Below are positions 50,826-62,835 of a stretch of 64,000 bases of DNA, piece by piece (positions within the stretch are counted from its first letter, which is position 1; each line of letters opens with the position of its first letter). The stretch is from Pseudomonas viridiflava (GTDB taxonomy: Bacteria > Pseudomonadota > Gammaproteobacteria > Pseudomonadales > Pseudomonadaceae): contig NZ_UUOC01000020.1 in the NCBI RefSeq assembly GCF_900590755.1, positions 124,001-188,000 of the forward strand. Direction: 5' to 3'. The notes below the pieces were generated by a model, which was not told the DNA's origin, did not search any database, and was given only the letters and a program-made list of their open reading frames with translations. A program made the translations under genes and the position numbers.

Positions 50826-51445
50826 TGACCCCGATTCAGGAGCAACTGATCGCCCTGGCCGGCGTATTTCAGGCGGCCGTACTGGTTGACCGGATCGCCA
50901 AGACTGGCCAGAGCAGCGAAGCCGCATTGGGCTGCATGCTCGGCAGCCTGCTGGTGCAGGACCCCAAGGACACGCTGGATGTTTACGGCGGTGACGACTT
51001 GAACCTGCGCGAGGGCTACCGCGCCCTGGCCAGCGCTCTGGAGCGAGATCCATCAACCCTGCAACGCGAGCCGCTGCGTTATGCGCTTTCGATGCTGGGC
51101 CTGGAACGGCAGCTGGCAAAACGCGAAGACATGCTGGAAGTCGTCGGCAAACGTCTGCCACAGATCCAGTCCCAGGTTGAGCACTTCGGCATCGCCCACG
51201 AAAACGTGATCGCCGCCTGCGGCGCGCTGTATCAGGACACCCTGAGCACCTTGCGTCAGCGCATTCAGGTCCATGGCGACATGCGCAACCTGCAGCAACC
51301 CAACAACGCCTCCAAGATCCGCGCCCTGCTGCTCACCGGGATTCGTTCCGCGCGGCTGTGGCGACAAGTTGGCGGCCATCGCTGGCAGTTGGTGGTAAGC
51401 CGACGCAAGTTATTGAAAGAACTGTATCCGTTGATGCGTGGCTGA
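50822..51445 (+). CDS. hflD: HflD, high-frequency-lysogenisation protein homologue
   Basis: The 207-residue helical protein starts [20 protein letters not shown] and matches HflD throughout ([60 protein letters not shown]). In E. coli HflD binds the lambda CII activator at the inner membrane and lowers lysogeny; its housekeeping role is unclear. The mnmA-hflD-purB order is conserved. Confidence 0.95.
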   Translation: MMTPIQEQLIALAGVFQAAVLVDRIAKTGQSSEAALGCMLGSLLVQDPKDTLDVYGGDDLNLREGYRALASALERDPSTLQREPLRYALSMLGLERQLAKREDMLEVVGKRLPQIQSQVEHFGIAHENVIAACGALYQDTLSTLRQRIQVHGDMRNLQQPNNASKIRALLLTGIRSARLWRQVGGHRWQLVVSRRKLLKELYPLMRG

Positions 51446-51512
51446 TTCTGCACCACGCACCGACACACATCGCGTGAACATACGCTGGTCAGGCCGAGCC
51501 GATTCGACCTGA

Positions 51513-52937
<1,425 letters not shown>

Positions 52938-52957
52938 TCAGTTTTAAACTGATTGCA

Positions 52958-52984
52958 CACGCCCGGCAGTGCCGGGCGTTTTTA
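52958..52984 (+). terminator. Rho-independent terminator after purB
   Basis: CGCCCGGCA (52960-52968) pairs with TGCCGGGCG (52970-52978), followed by five T. Confidence 0.92.
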
Positions 52985-53022
52985 TTGCTGCCTCGAAAAC
53001 ACATTTTTTCAATAGGTTACAC

Positions 53023-54189
53023 ATGAATCCTGATATTCCTCTTCAACTTCTGGGCGGCATCAGCGCGCGCGTTTTCCTGCGTGACTACTGGCAGAAAAAA
53101 CCCCTGCTGATCCGTCAGGCCATCCCGGACTTCCAGAGCCCGATCGATCCTGACGAACTGGCTGGCCTGGCCCTGGAAGAAGAAGTCGAATCCCGACTGG
53201 TCATCGAAAATGGCGAGCGCCCGTGGGAATTGCGTCGTGGGCCATTTGCCGAAGACGAGTTCAGCAAACTGCCAGAAAAGGAATGGACCCTGCTGGTTCA
53301 GGCCGTGGACCAGTTCGTGCCGGAAGTCAGCGAGCTGCTGGAAAACTTCCGCTTTCTGCCGAGCTGGCGCATCGATGACGTGATGGTCAGCTACGCAGCA
53401 CCGGGCGGCGGCGTGGGCCCGCACTACGACAACTACGATGTGTTCCTGCTGCAGGGCCACGGCCAGCGCCACTGGCAGATCGGCCAGATGTGCGACGCTG
53501 AAAGCCCGCTGCTCAAGCACGCCGATCTGCGCATCCTTGCCGACTTCCAGATGACCGAAGAATGGACACTGGAGCCCGGCGACATGCTCTACCTGCCGCC
53601 GCGCCTGGCACACTGCGGCGTTGCCGTCGATGACTGCCTGACGTACTCGGTAGGCTTCCGCGCACCGGGCGCGGCTGAAGTCCTGACTCATTTCACCGAC
53701 TTCCTCAGCCAGTTCATCCCTGACGAGGAGCGCTACACCGACGCAGATGCCCAGCCGGCAGCCGACCCGCATCAGATTCAGCACGACGCTCTGGACCGCC
53801 TCAAAGCCCTGTTGGCCGAGCACATGGGCGACGAGCGCCTGCTGCTGACCTGGTTTGGCCAGTTCATGACCGAACCGCGCTACCCGGAACTGGTGACCGG
53901 CCCGGAACTGGAAGAAGAAGACCTGCTAAGCAGTCTGGAACAGGGCGCAGTTCTCATCCGCAATCCAAGTGCACGCCTGGCATGGTCCGAAGTCGACGAC
54001 GACCTGCTACTGTTCGCCAGTGGTCAGAGCCGTTTGCTGCCGGGCAGCCTGCGCGAATTGCTGAAGCTGATTTGTGCCGCCGATGCGCTGCACAGTGACA
54101 ACCTCGGCCAATGGTTGGCCGATGAAGATGGACGCAACCTGCTCTGTGAGCTGGTCAAACAAGGAAGCCTGGGGTTTGCCGATGAATAA
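53023..54189 (+). CDS. roxA: Ribosomal protein uL16 arginine hydroxylase RoxA (YcfD-like, JmjC fold)
   Basis: This Fe(II)/2-oxoglutarate oxygenase hydroxylates an arginine of ribosomal protein uL16. The 388-residue product from the ATG at 53023 has the metal triad His134-x-Asp136 (GPHYDNYDVF) and His197 (LAHCGV), flanked by WRIDDVMVSYAAPGGGVG and QRHWQIGQMCDAE. Start MNPDIPLQLLGGISARVFLR is family-typical and a C-terminal winged-helix region follows. It precedes a GNAT gene with an 8-base overlap. Confidence 0.93.
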   Translation: MNPDIPLQLLGGISARVFLRDYWQKKPLLIRQAIPDFQSPIDPDELAGLALEEEVESRLVIENGERPWELRRGPFAEDEFSKLPEKEWTLLVQAVDQFVPEVSELLENFRFLPSWRIDDVMVSYAAPGGGVGPHYDNYDVFLLQGHGQRHWQIGQMCDAESPLLKHADLRILADFQMTEEWTLEPGDMLYLPPRLAHCGVAVDDCLTYSVGFRAPGAAEVLTHFTDFLSQFIPDEERYTDADAQPAADPHQIQHDALDRLKALLAEHMGDERLLLTWFGQFMTEPRYPELVTGPELEEEDLLSSLEQGAVLIRNPSARLAWSEVDDDLLLFASGQSRLLPGSLRELLKLICAADALHSDNLGQWLADEDGRNLLCELVKQGSLGFADE

Positions 54190-54607
54190 AATCGACGTGC
54201 GTGTTGCGGACTGGCAAAAAGACAACGCTGATATACGCAGGGTGCGTGATGCAGTGTTCGTTGCTGAACAGTCTGTGCCGCCGGAGCTGGAATGGGATGC
54301 CGAAGACAGTGATGCCATACACTTTCTGGCCTTGGAGGGCGACTATGCGATTGGCACCGCCCGCCTGCTGCCGGACGGTGAAATCGGCCGTCTGTCGGTG
54401 CTCAGGGACTGGCGCGGCATGAAAGTCGGCGAAGCGCTGCTGAGCGCCGTCATCCATGAAGCCGAGCGCCGCGATCTCAAGCAACAGAAGCTCAGCGCCC
54501 AGGTGCAGGCCGCAGCGTTTTACCAACGCTTCGGCTTCACCGTGGTCAGTGACGAGTTTCTTGAGGCAGGCCTTCCGCACGTGGACATGACCCGAAACGC
54601 CGGCTAA
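54182..54607 (+). CDS. GNAT family N-acetyltransferase (ElaA/YjcF-like)
   Basis: The 141-residue product from the ATG at 54182 overlaps roxA by 8 bases. GNAT features are visible: TARLLPDGEIGRLSVLRDWR and GMKVGEALLSAVIHEAERRD, the acetyl-CoA-binding V...R-G-x-x-V-G-xA core, then AFYQRFGF-type YQRFGFTVVSDEFLEAGLPH with VDM. The ending GLPHVDM is typical of the subfamily that accompanies YcfD in pseudomonads. Substrate unknown. A large hairpin terminator follows. Confidence 0.9.
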   Translation: MNKIDVRVADWQKDNADIRRVRDAVFVAEQSVPPELEWDAEDSDAIHFLALEGDYAIGTARLLPDGEIGRLSVLRDWRGMKVGEALLSAVIHEAERRDLKQQKLSAQVQAAAFYQRFGFTVVSDEFLEAGLPHVDMTRNAG

Positions 54608-54620
54608 ACCCTGCGACCTT

Positions 54621-54679
54621 ACGCCCCGCCACATATCTTCAGCATGGCTATGCTGAGATCGTCTGGTGGGGCGTTTTGC
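54621..54679 (+). terminator. Nested hairpin terminator after the GNAT gene
   Basis: ACGCCCCGCCA (54621-54631) pairs with TGGTGGGGCGT (54664-54674) with one mismatch, enclosing a second hairpin CAGCAT/ATGCTG, then TTTTG. An unusually large terminator. Confidence 0.8.
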
Positions 54680-54764
54680 TGTCTGGCGCTTAACTTGCGC
54701 TCTTTGAAGCCGACAACGTGGCAAACTCGAATCTGTCGATTTGTATCAGTGGAGATTGGAAACC

Positions 54765-55505
54765 ATGTATTTGCGCACCTTGATGACGTCCCTGCTGCTG
54801 TTATGTAGCGTCTGCGCCATGGCCGCTACCGAAGTCGTACCACTCAATTACCGGACCAGTGATGAGCTGTTGCCGGTGGCCAAATCCTTCCTCGGTCAGG
54901 ACGGCTCGGTCAGTGCTTACCAGAACCAGCTGATCGTCAACGCCGAGCCGCGCAAGATCGATGAGCTGCGCGCGCTGCTCTCGCAACTGGATACCGCCCC
55001 CAAGCGCCTGCTGATCAGCGTCGACACCAGCGACAGCGCGGCGCGTAACGCCACGGGCGCAAATCAGGGCCGGGTCATCAACTACGGCACCAGCAGCCGC
55101 GAAGGTGGCGTGCAACAGGTCCAGGCCAGTGAAGGCACCCCGGCGCTGATTCAAGTGGGCCAGAGCGTCCCGGTGACCACGTCGCAAAGTGACTCCTACG
55201 GCTACGCCCAGAGCAACACCGAGTATCGCAATGTCACTCAGGGGTTCTATGTCACCGCCAGCATCACCGGCGACATTGTGCACTTGAACATCAGCACCAA
55301 TCGCGACCGCGTCAGCCAGGAGCGCCCTGATGTGTTCAAAGTGCAAAGCACCGACAGCCAGGTCAGCGGTCGCATCGGCGAATGGATCACCCTGGCGGGC
55401 GTGAGCGGTGAGTCAGTTGCTGACCGGCAAGGCAATGCGCAGCGCTATTCCACGCAAGGCAGAGAAGACATGACATTGCGCGTCATGGTGCAAACCCTCG
55501 ACTGA
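54765..55505 (+). CDS. Exported secretin N-domain (STN/GspD-N-like) protein
   Basis: From the ATG at 54765 the 246-residue product has a signal peptide MYLRTLMTSLLLLCSVCAMA. A short secretin-type N-domain follows (TEVVPLNYRTSDELLPVAKS, FLGQDGSVSAYQNQLIVNAE, then EPRKIDELRALLSQLDTAPK). The rest (TPALIQVGQSVPVTTSQSDS, GFYVTASITGDIVHLNISTN, GRIGEWITLAGVSG) resembles the secretin middle region without the pore-forming C-terminal domain. It is periplasmic. It may be a truncated relative of PilQ/GspD or an accessory; no secretion genes are near. Widespread in Pseudomonas at this locus. Confidence 0.8.
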   Translation: MYLRTLMTSLLLLCSVCAMAATEVVPLNYRTSDELLPVAKSFLGQDGSVSAYQNQLIVNAEPRKIDELRALLSQLDTAPKRLLISVDTSDSAARNATGANQGRVINYGTSSREGGVQQVQASEGTPALIQVGQSVPVTTSQSDSYGYAQSNTEYRNVTQGFYVTASITGDIVHLNISTNRDRVSQERPDVFKVQSTDSQVSGRIGEWITLAGVSGESVADRQGNAQRYSTQGREDMTLRVMVQTLD

Positions 55506-56022
55506 CCGGGAGCTTGCTGAAAACCAGCACCCAGGCGCCCAAAACTGACTGATTGGTCGCACCGAAGCAAAAATGTAGTGAGACCAAAGAAGCACTACAA
55601 AATGTTTGACGGGTCAAAAATGGCGAGGCATGATTGCCCCGCTCCCGCTAATCAGAGGCCCTGTAAAGAGCCTTCGGATCGCCGCTCAAATCCTACGAGC
55701 CGATTCGTGTCCGCACCGCCCACAAGGCAGTTTGACGAGGTTGCGACTGGAACGAAGTTGTCCTGAGGGACGGAAGCGTATAACGGTCCATCGGTAAACT
55801 GCTGAGTGACTGCAACGAGGCATCCACGAGCCAGATTGCACACCCCAGCCATGCCCTGACCCCGCTCTCCCCCTTGAGCCCATCGTTCACTTTCGCAATC
55901 GCACAAACCGACGTACAGCAGACATCTGATCAGCGAGCAGCCATTCAATGTGCCTTCGATAACCGGGGCGTTTTGGCGGAGCAGGACATTCCAACAAAAC
56001 CTATGTGAAAGGGGTTTCGCTC
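55506..56022. other. Intergenic region upstream of aceA
   Basis: About 520 bases. Short frames on both strands (55578-55948) have no domain, and the + and - versions overlap extensively. It should contain the aceA promoter. AAAGGGG at 56008-56014 is the aceA ribosome site. Confidence 0.55.
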
Positions 56023-57348
56023 ATGGCACTGACACGCGAACAACAAATAGCAGCTCTGGAAAAAGACTGGGCTGAAAATCCGCGCTGGAACAATGTGACC
56101 CGTAACTATTCCGCCGCTGATGTCGTCCGCCTGCGTGGCTCGGTTCAACCTGAACACACGTTCGCCAGAAATGGTGCGGAAAAGCTGTGGAATCTGGTCA
56201 CTCAAGGTGCCAAGCCTTCCTTCCGCCCGGACAAGGATTTCGTCAACTGCATGGGCGCCCTGACCGGCGGTCAGGCCGTGCAGCAGGTAAAGGCCGGCAT
56301 TCAGGCGATTTACCTCTCCGGCTGGCAAGTGGCTGCCGACAATAACTCGGCCGAGTCGATGTACCCCGACCAGTCTCTGTACCCGGTGGATTCGGTTCCA
56401 ACCGTGGTCAAGCGCATCAACAACTCGTTTCGTCGTGCTGACCAGATCCAGTGGAAAGCCGGCAAGAACCCGGGCGATGACGGCTATATCGACTACTTCG
56501 CGCCGATTGTGGCCGATGCTGAAGCCGGTTTCGGCGGCGTACTCAACGCCTACGAGCTGATGAAAAGCATGATCGAAGCTGGCGCCGCAGGCGTGCACTT
56601 TGAAGACCAGCTGGCTTCGGTAAAAAAATGCGGACATATGGGCGGCAAGGTGTTGGTGCCAACCCAGGAAGCCGTGCAGAAACTCACCGCTGCGCGTCTG
56701 GCTGCTGACGTGGCGGGCGTGCCGACGATCATTCTGGCCCGCACCGATGCCAACGCTGCCGATCTGCTGACCTCAGACTGTGACCCTTACGACCAGCCGT
56801 TCGTGACCGGTCAACGCACACCTGAAGGTTTCTACAAAGTACGCGCCGGTCTGGATCAAGCCATCGCCCGCGGCCTGGCCTACGCGCCTTACGCCGATCT
56901 GATCTGGTGTGAAACCGCCAAGCCGGATCTGGACGAGGCACGTCGCTTTGCCGAAGCGATCAAGAAGGAATACCCGGATCAGTTGCTGTCGTACAACTGC
57001 TCGCCGTCTTTCAACTGGAAGAAGAACCTGGACGACGCGACCATTGCCAAATTCCAGCGCGAGCTGTCGGCCATGGGTTACAAGCATCAGTTCATTACCC
57101 TGGCAGGCATTCACAACATGTGGCACAGCATGTTCAACCTGGCGCACGACTACGCTCGCAACGACATGACGGCTTACGTGAAACTGCAGGAGCAGGAGTT
57201 CGCTGACTCGGCCAAGGGCTACACCTTTGTGGCGCACCAGCAGGAAGTAGGCACCGGTTATTTCGACGACATGACCACGGTGATTCAGGGTGGGGCTTCT
57301 TCGGTGACCGCGCTGACGGGTTCGACAGAGGAAGAGCAGTTTCATTGA
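56023..57348 (+). CDS. aceA: Isocitrate lyase
   Basis: AceA splits isocitrate to succinate and glyoxylate, the first glyoxylate-shunt step, used on acetate and fatty acids. The 441-residue product starts [20 protein letters not shown]. It contains [20 protein letters not shown] (Mg2+ site region), the catalytic Cys motif [20 protein letters not shown] and [20 protein letters not shown]. Length is that of the E. coli-type short isoform (about 435), unlike the about 531-residue form of P. aeruginosa. It stands alone. Confidence 0.97.
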   Translation: MALTREQQIAALEKDWAENPRWNNVTRNYSAADVVRLRGSVQPEHTFARNGAEKLWNLVTQGAKPSFRPDKDFVNCMGALTGGQAVQQVKAGIQAIYLSGWQVAADNNSAESMYPDQSLYPVDSVPTVVKRINNSFRRADQIQWKAGKNPGDDGYIDYFAPIVADAEAGFGGVLNAYELMKSMIEAGAAGVHFEDQLASVKKCGHMGGKVLVPTQEAVQKLTAARLAADVAGVPTIILARTDANAADLLTSDCDPYDQPFVTGQRTPEGFYKVRAGLDQAIARGLAYAPYADLIWCETAKPDLDEARRFAEAIKKEYPDQLLSYNCSPSFNWKKNLDDATIAKFQRELSAMGYKHQFITLAGIHNMWHSMFNLAHDYARNDMTAYVKLQEQEFADSAKGYTFVAHQQEVGTGYFDDMTTVIQGGASSVTALTGSTEEEQFH

Positions 57349-57420
57349 TTACAGCTTAGGGGCGGTGTGAACCAACAGCATTGGTGGTGTTGCTGATTCT
57401 GGTTTCGCCCTAACGGTCGA

Positions 57421-57446
57421 CCCCCTTTTGTTTCGGCAAAAGGGGG
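57421..57446. terminator. Strong symmetric hairpin downstream of aceA
   Basis: CCCCCTTTTG (57421-57430) and CAAAAGGGGG (57437-57446) pair perfectly around TTTCGG. There is no following T-run, so terminator function is uncertain; similar hairpins occur in many Pseudomonas intergenic regions. Confidence 0.5.
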
Positions 57447-57614
57447 GAAAACCATTTGCGCTGGCGTCCGGCCCCCGCTTCGCGGCGTCCACAATTCTTG
57501 TGCACCAAAAGCAAAGTCAGAAGCAAAGTCGGAAAGCAGAACGCCTACGACTTAGGTATTAGCTGAATTACGTATCTAATTCGCAAAACAACCCGCCTAA
57601 CTATCACCAATAAC
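57447..57614. other. Intergenic DNA between aceA and nuoA, no gene seen
   Basis: The whole aceA-nuoA gap (57349-57892) lacks a supportable frame. Its right half is AT-rich and should hold the nuo promoter; a Fur-box-like site lies at 57615-57635. Confidence 0.55.
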
Positions 57615-57635
57615 AAATGATACTTATTATCATTT
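57615..57635. promoter_or_regulatory. Near-consensus Fur box
   Basis: AAATGATACTTATTATCATT contains TGATACTTATTATCA (57618-57632). That matches the 7-1-7 Fur consensus TGATAATNATTATCA at 13 of 14 defined positions. It is about 260 bases before nuoA. Confidence 0.7.
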
Positions 57636-57892
57636 AGAAAAGAGTGCTTCTACCGTAACTTTTGCGCGCTTGAATCAATTCAGTAAAACCCTGCCGACGC
57701 CCGCCCCGCCTAGCCCAAGCCCTTCGAAACTCGGCGTAAGTGATTAATTGCACAAATTAATTTGATATAGAAAATTTACTTGCCCCGTATTTGCACATAA
57801 AATCACCGGAATTGATTTCGCTGCGACATATCGTCGCTGCGTATACTCTTTTCAAGCTCAGAGACCATTGATCTCTGTCAAGGATTGCCAGC

Positions 57893-58306
57893 ATGCCCGA
57901 ATCGACAGGTCTGATTGCCCACAACTGGGGCTTCGCCATTTTCCTTTTGGGTGTGGTCGGCCTGTGCGCCTTCATGCTCGGCGTTTCCAGCCTGCTCGGC
58001 AGTAAAGCCTGGGGCCGCAGCAAGAACGAACCTTTCGAGTCCGGCATGTTGCCTACAGGCAGTGCCCGCCTGCGCCTTTCGGCAAAATTCTATCTGGTCG
58101 CGATGCTGTTCGTGATTTTCGACATTGAAGCCCTATTTCTCTTTGCCTGGTCTGTGTCCGTCCGCGAAAGCGGCTGGACCGGATTTGTCGAAGCTCTCGT
58201 TTTCATAGCAATTCTGTTGGCAGGTCTTGTCTACCTATGGCGGGTTGGAGCGCTGGATTGGGCTCCTGAAGGTCGCCGTAATCGGCAAGCGAAGCTGAAA
58301 CAATGA
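57893..58306 (+). CDS. nuoA: NADH-quinone oxidoreductase subunit A
   Basis: A small membrane subunit of complex I at the junction of the hydrophilic arm. The 137-residue product has three membrane segments and the family region [20 protein letters not shown], then [25 protein letters not shown] lies 9 bases before the ATG. First gene of the nuo operon; nuoB starts 10 bases later. Confidence 0.97.
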   Translation: MPESTGLIAHNWGFAIFLLGVVGLCAFMLGVSSLLGSKAWGRSKNEPFESGMLPTGSARLRLSAKFYLVAMLFVIFDIEALFLFAWSVSVRESGWTGFVEALVFIAILLAGLVYLWRVGALDWAPEGRRNRQAKLKQ

Positions 58307-58316
58307 GGCTTTGGCG

Positions 58317-58991
58317 ATGCAATACAATCTCACCAGGATCGACCCGGATGCTCCAAATGACGAGTATCCAATCGGCAAACGGGAAACTGTTTCCGATCCG
58401 TTAGAAGATCAAGTCCACAAAAACATCTACATGGGCAAGCTCGAAGACGTGCTGAACGGCGCGGTCAACTGGGGACGTAAAAATTCCCTGTGGCCGTACA
58501 ACTTCGGCTTGTCGTGCTGCTATGTGGAAATGACCACCGCTTTCACGGCACCCCATGACATCGCCCGCTTCGGCGCCGAGGTTATCCGGGCATCGCCGCG
58601 TCAGGCGGATTTCATGGTTATTGCCGGGACCTGCTTCATCAAGATGGCGCCGATCATTCAGCGTCTCTACGAGCAAATGCTCGAACCTAAATGGGTTATT
58701 TCCATGGGTTCGTGCGCCAACTCCGGTGGCATGTACGACATTTATTCCGTGGTTCAGGGCGTGGACAAGTTCCTTCCTGTGGATGTCTATGTGCCCGGCT
58801 GCCCGCCCCGCCCCGAAGCGTTTCTGCAAGGTTTGATGCTGTTGCAGGAATCCATCGGCCAGGAGCGTCGCCCTCTTTCCTGGGTCGTCGGTGACCAAGG
58901 CGTATATCGCGCCGAGATGCCGTCGCAAAAGGAACAGCGCCGCGAACAGCGAATCGCAGTCACCAACCTGCGCAGCCCCGACGAAGTCTGA
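58317..58991 (+). CDS. nuoB: NADH-quinone oxidoreductase subunit B
   Basis: NuoB carries Fe-S cluster N2, the last electron carrier before quinone. From the ATG at 58317 the 224-residue product begins [20 protein letters not shown]. The cluster ligands are in [10 protein letters not shown] (tandem Cys), [10 protein letters not shown], and [20 protein letters not shown] two codons upstream (58311) is in frame but unneeded. Confidence 0.98.
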   Translation: MQYNLTRIDPDAPNDEYPIGKRETVSDPLEDQVHKNIYMGKLEDVLNGAVNWGRKNSLWPYNFGLSCCYVEMTTAFTAPHDIARFGAEVIRASPRQADFMVIAGTCFIKMAPIIQRLYEQMLEPKWVISMGSCANSGGMYDIYSVVQGVDKFLPVDVYVPGCPPRPEAFLQGLMLLQESIGQERRPLSWVVGDQGVYRAEMPSQKEQRREQRIAVTNLRSPDEV

Positions 58992-59057
58992 TCCAGCACT
59001 GTTCCTTTAAAAGAACGAATACCTGGCTTCATTCTTTACGTTGACCGAAAGCGATAA

Positions 59058-60845
<1,788 letters not shown>

Positions 60846-60847
60846 GC

Positions 60848-61351
60848 ATGAGCATGAACAGCACGCTTATCCAGACAGACCGTTTCGCGCTAAGCGAAAC
60901 CGAGCGCTCGGCCATCGAGCACGAGCTGCATCACTACGAAGACCCGCGCGCGGCGTCCATCGAAGCCCTGAAGATCGTTCAGAAGGAACGTGGCTGGGTG
61001 CCGGACGGCGCCATCTACGCCATCGGCGAGCTGATCGGCATCCCGGCCAGCGACGTTGAAGGCGTGGCCACGTTCTACAGCCAGATCTTCCGTCAGCCGG
61101 TTGGCCGACACATCATCCGCGTCTGCAACAGCATGGTCTGCTTCATTGCCGGTCATGAATCAGTGGTCGAGGAAATCCAGAGCTCGCTGGGCATCGCCCC
61201 GGGCCAGACCACTGCCGACGGCCGCTTCACCCTGCTGCCGGTCTGCTGCCTGGGCAATTGCGACAAGGCCCCGGCCGTGATGGTCGACGATGACACCTTT
61301 GGCGACGTGCAACCCGGCACTGTGGCCAAGATGCTGGAGGGTTACCCATGA
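60848..61351 (+). CDS. nuoE: NADH-quinone oxidoreductase subunit E
   Basis: The 24-kDa subunit holds the [2Fe-2S] cluster N1a. The 167-residue product has [20 protein letters not shown], then [10 protein letters not shown] and [20 protein letters not shown], which supply the four Cys ligands. It starts 2 bases after nuoCD and overlaps nuoF by 4 bases. Confidence 0.97.
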   Translation: MSMNSTLIQTDRFALSETERSAIEHELHHYEDPRAASIEALKIVQKERGWVPDGAIYAIGELIGIPASDVEGVATFYSQIFRQPVGRHIIRVCNSMVCFIAGHESVVEEIQSSLGIAPGQTTADGRFTLLPVCCLGNCDKAPAVMVDDDTFGDVQPGTVAKMLEGYP

Positions 61352-62703
61352 CCATCACTTCCTTCGGCCCTGCCAACCGCATTGCGCGCACGCCGGAAAC
61401 CCATCCGCTGACCTGGCGTCTGCGCGATGACGGCGAGCCGGTGTGGCTTGACGAATACCAGGCCAAAGACGGTTATGCAGCGGCACGCAAGGCATTCGCC
61501 GAGCAGTCGCCGGATGACATCGTTCAATCGGTCAAGGACTCCGGCCTCAAAGGTCGCGGCGGCGCAGGCTTCCCCACGGGTGTTAAGTGGGGCCTGATGC
61601 CCAAAGACGAATCCATGAACATCCGTTACCTGCTGTGTAACGCCGATGAGATGGAGCCCAACACCTGGAAAGACCGGATGTTGATGGAGCAGCTGCCGCA
61701 CCTTCTGGTGGAAGGCATGCTGATCAGTGCCCGTGCGCTGAAAGCCTATCGTGGCTACATCTTCCTGCGTGGCGAATACGTCACCGCCGCCAAGCACCTG
61801 AACCGCGCAGTGGCTGAAGCCAAGGCCGCAGGTCTGCTGGGCAAGAACATCCTCGGCACCGGCTTTGATTTCGAGCTGTTCGTGCACACCGGCGCCGGGC
61901 GTTACATCTGCGGTGAAGAAACCGCACTGATCAACTCCCTGGAAGGCCGTCGCGCCAACCCGCGCTCCAAGCCGCCCTTCCCTGCCGCCGTTGGTGTGTG
62001 GGGCAAGCCGACTTGCGTGAACAACGTCGAAACGCTGTGCAACGTGCCGGCCATCGTCGGTAACGGCAACGACTGGTACAAATCCATCGCCCGCGAAGGC
62101 AGCGAAGACCACGGCACCAAGCTGATGGGTTTCTCCGGCAAGGTGAAAAACCCTGGCCTGTGGGAACTGCCTTTCGGCGTGCAGGCCCGTGAGTTGTTCG
62201 AAGACTACGCAGGCGGCATGCGCGACGGCTTCAAGCTCAAGTGCTGGCAGCCAGGTGGCGCCGGTACCGGTTTCCTTTTGCCAGAACATCTGGATGCGCA
62301 GATGTATGCCGGTGGCATCGCCAAAGTCGGTACGCGTATGGGCACCGGTCTGGCCATGGCGGTTGACGACAAGGTCAACATGGTTTCGCTGCTGCGCAAC
62401 ATGGAAGAGTTCTTCGCACAGGAATCCTGCGGGTTCTGCACCCCTTGCCGCGATGGCTTGCCCTGGAGCGTGAAGATTCTGCGCGCTCTGGAAAAAGGCG
62501 TCGGTCAAGCAGGTGATATCGAAACCCTGCTGGGGCTAGTCGGTTTCCTTGGCCCAGGCAAGACCTTCTGTGCTCACGCACCGGGTGCCGTAGAGCCATT
62601 GGGCAGCGCGATCAAATACTTCCGCCCTGAGTTCGAGGCCGGTATTGCGCCTACAAGCGCAGCCGTCCCGCCTCTGGCACGACCGATTATCGTCGGCGCG
62701 TAA
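61348..62703 (+). CDS. nuoF: NADH-quinone oxidoreductase subunit F
   Basis: NuoF binds NADH, FMN and the [4Fe-4S] cluster N3. The 451-residue product contains the nucleotide site [60 protein letters not shown] and the cluster motif [15 protein letters not shown] with a later Cys in [11 protein letters not shown]. It begins in the ATGA overlap with nuoE. A gap of 132 bases separates it from nuoG. Confidence 0.98.
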   Translation: MTITSFGPANRIARTPETHPLTWRLRDDGEPVWLDEYQAKDGYAAARKAFAEQSPDDIVQSVKDSGLKGRGGAGFPTGVKWGLMPKDESMNIRYLLCNADEMEPNTWKDRMLMEQLPHLLVEGMLISARALKAYRGYIFLRGEYVTAAKHLNRAVAEAKAAGLLGKNILGTGFDFELFVHTGAGRYICGEETALINSLEGRRANPRSKPPFPAAVGVWGKPTCVNNVETLCNVPAIVGNGNDWYKSIAREGSEDHGTKLMGFSGKVKNPGLWELPFGVQARELFEDYAGGMRDGFKLKCWQPGGAGTGFLLPEHLDAQMYAGGIAKVGTRMGTGLAMAVDDKVNMVSLLRNMEEFFAQESCGFCTPCRDGLPWSVKILRALEKGVGQAGDIETLLGLVGFLGPGKTFCAHAPGAVEPLGSAIKYFRPEFEAGIAPTSAAVPPLARPIIVGA

Positions 62704-62835
62704 CCGTTTCAAGGCCGAGGGCAGCGACCCTCGGTCTGTCGCGTGATGACGCCACACCGGCTGTTCAAATCGCGCGAATAACAAGATTCCATTAGCCACG
62801 CCCGCTGACACCGGGCCAACGAAGAACTTTGAACC

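Noticed and set aside
57640..57760. PrrF-like small RNA downstream of the Fur box
   Set aside because: I could not recognise PrrF sequence or a terminator hairpin with a T-run, so no ncRNA feature is called; kept only as a finding to test.
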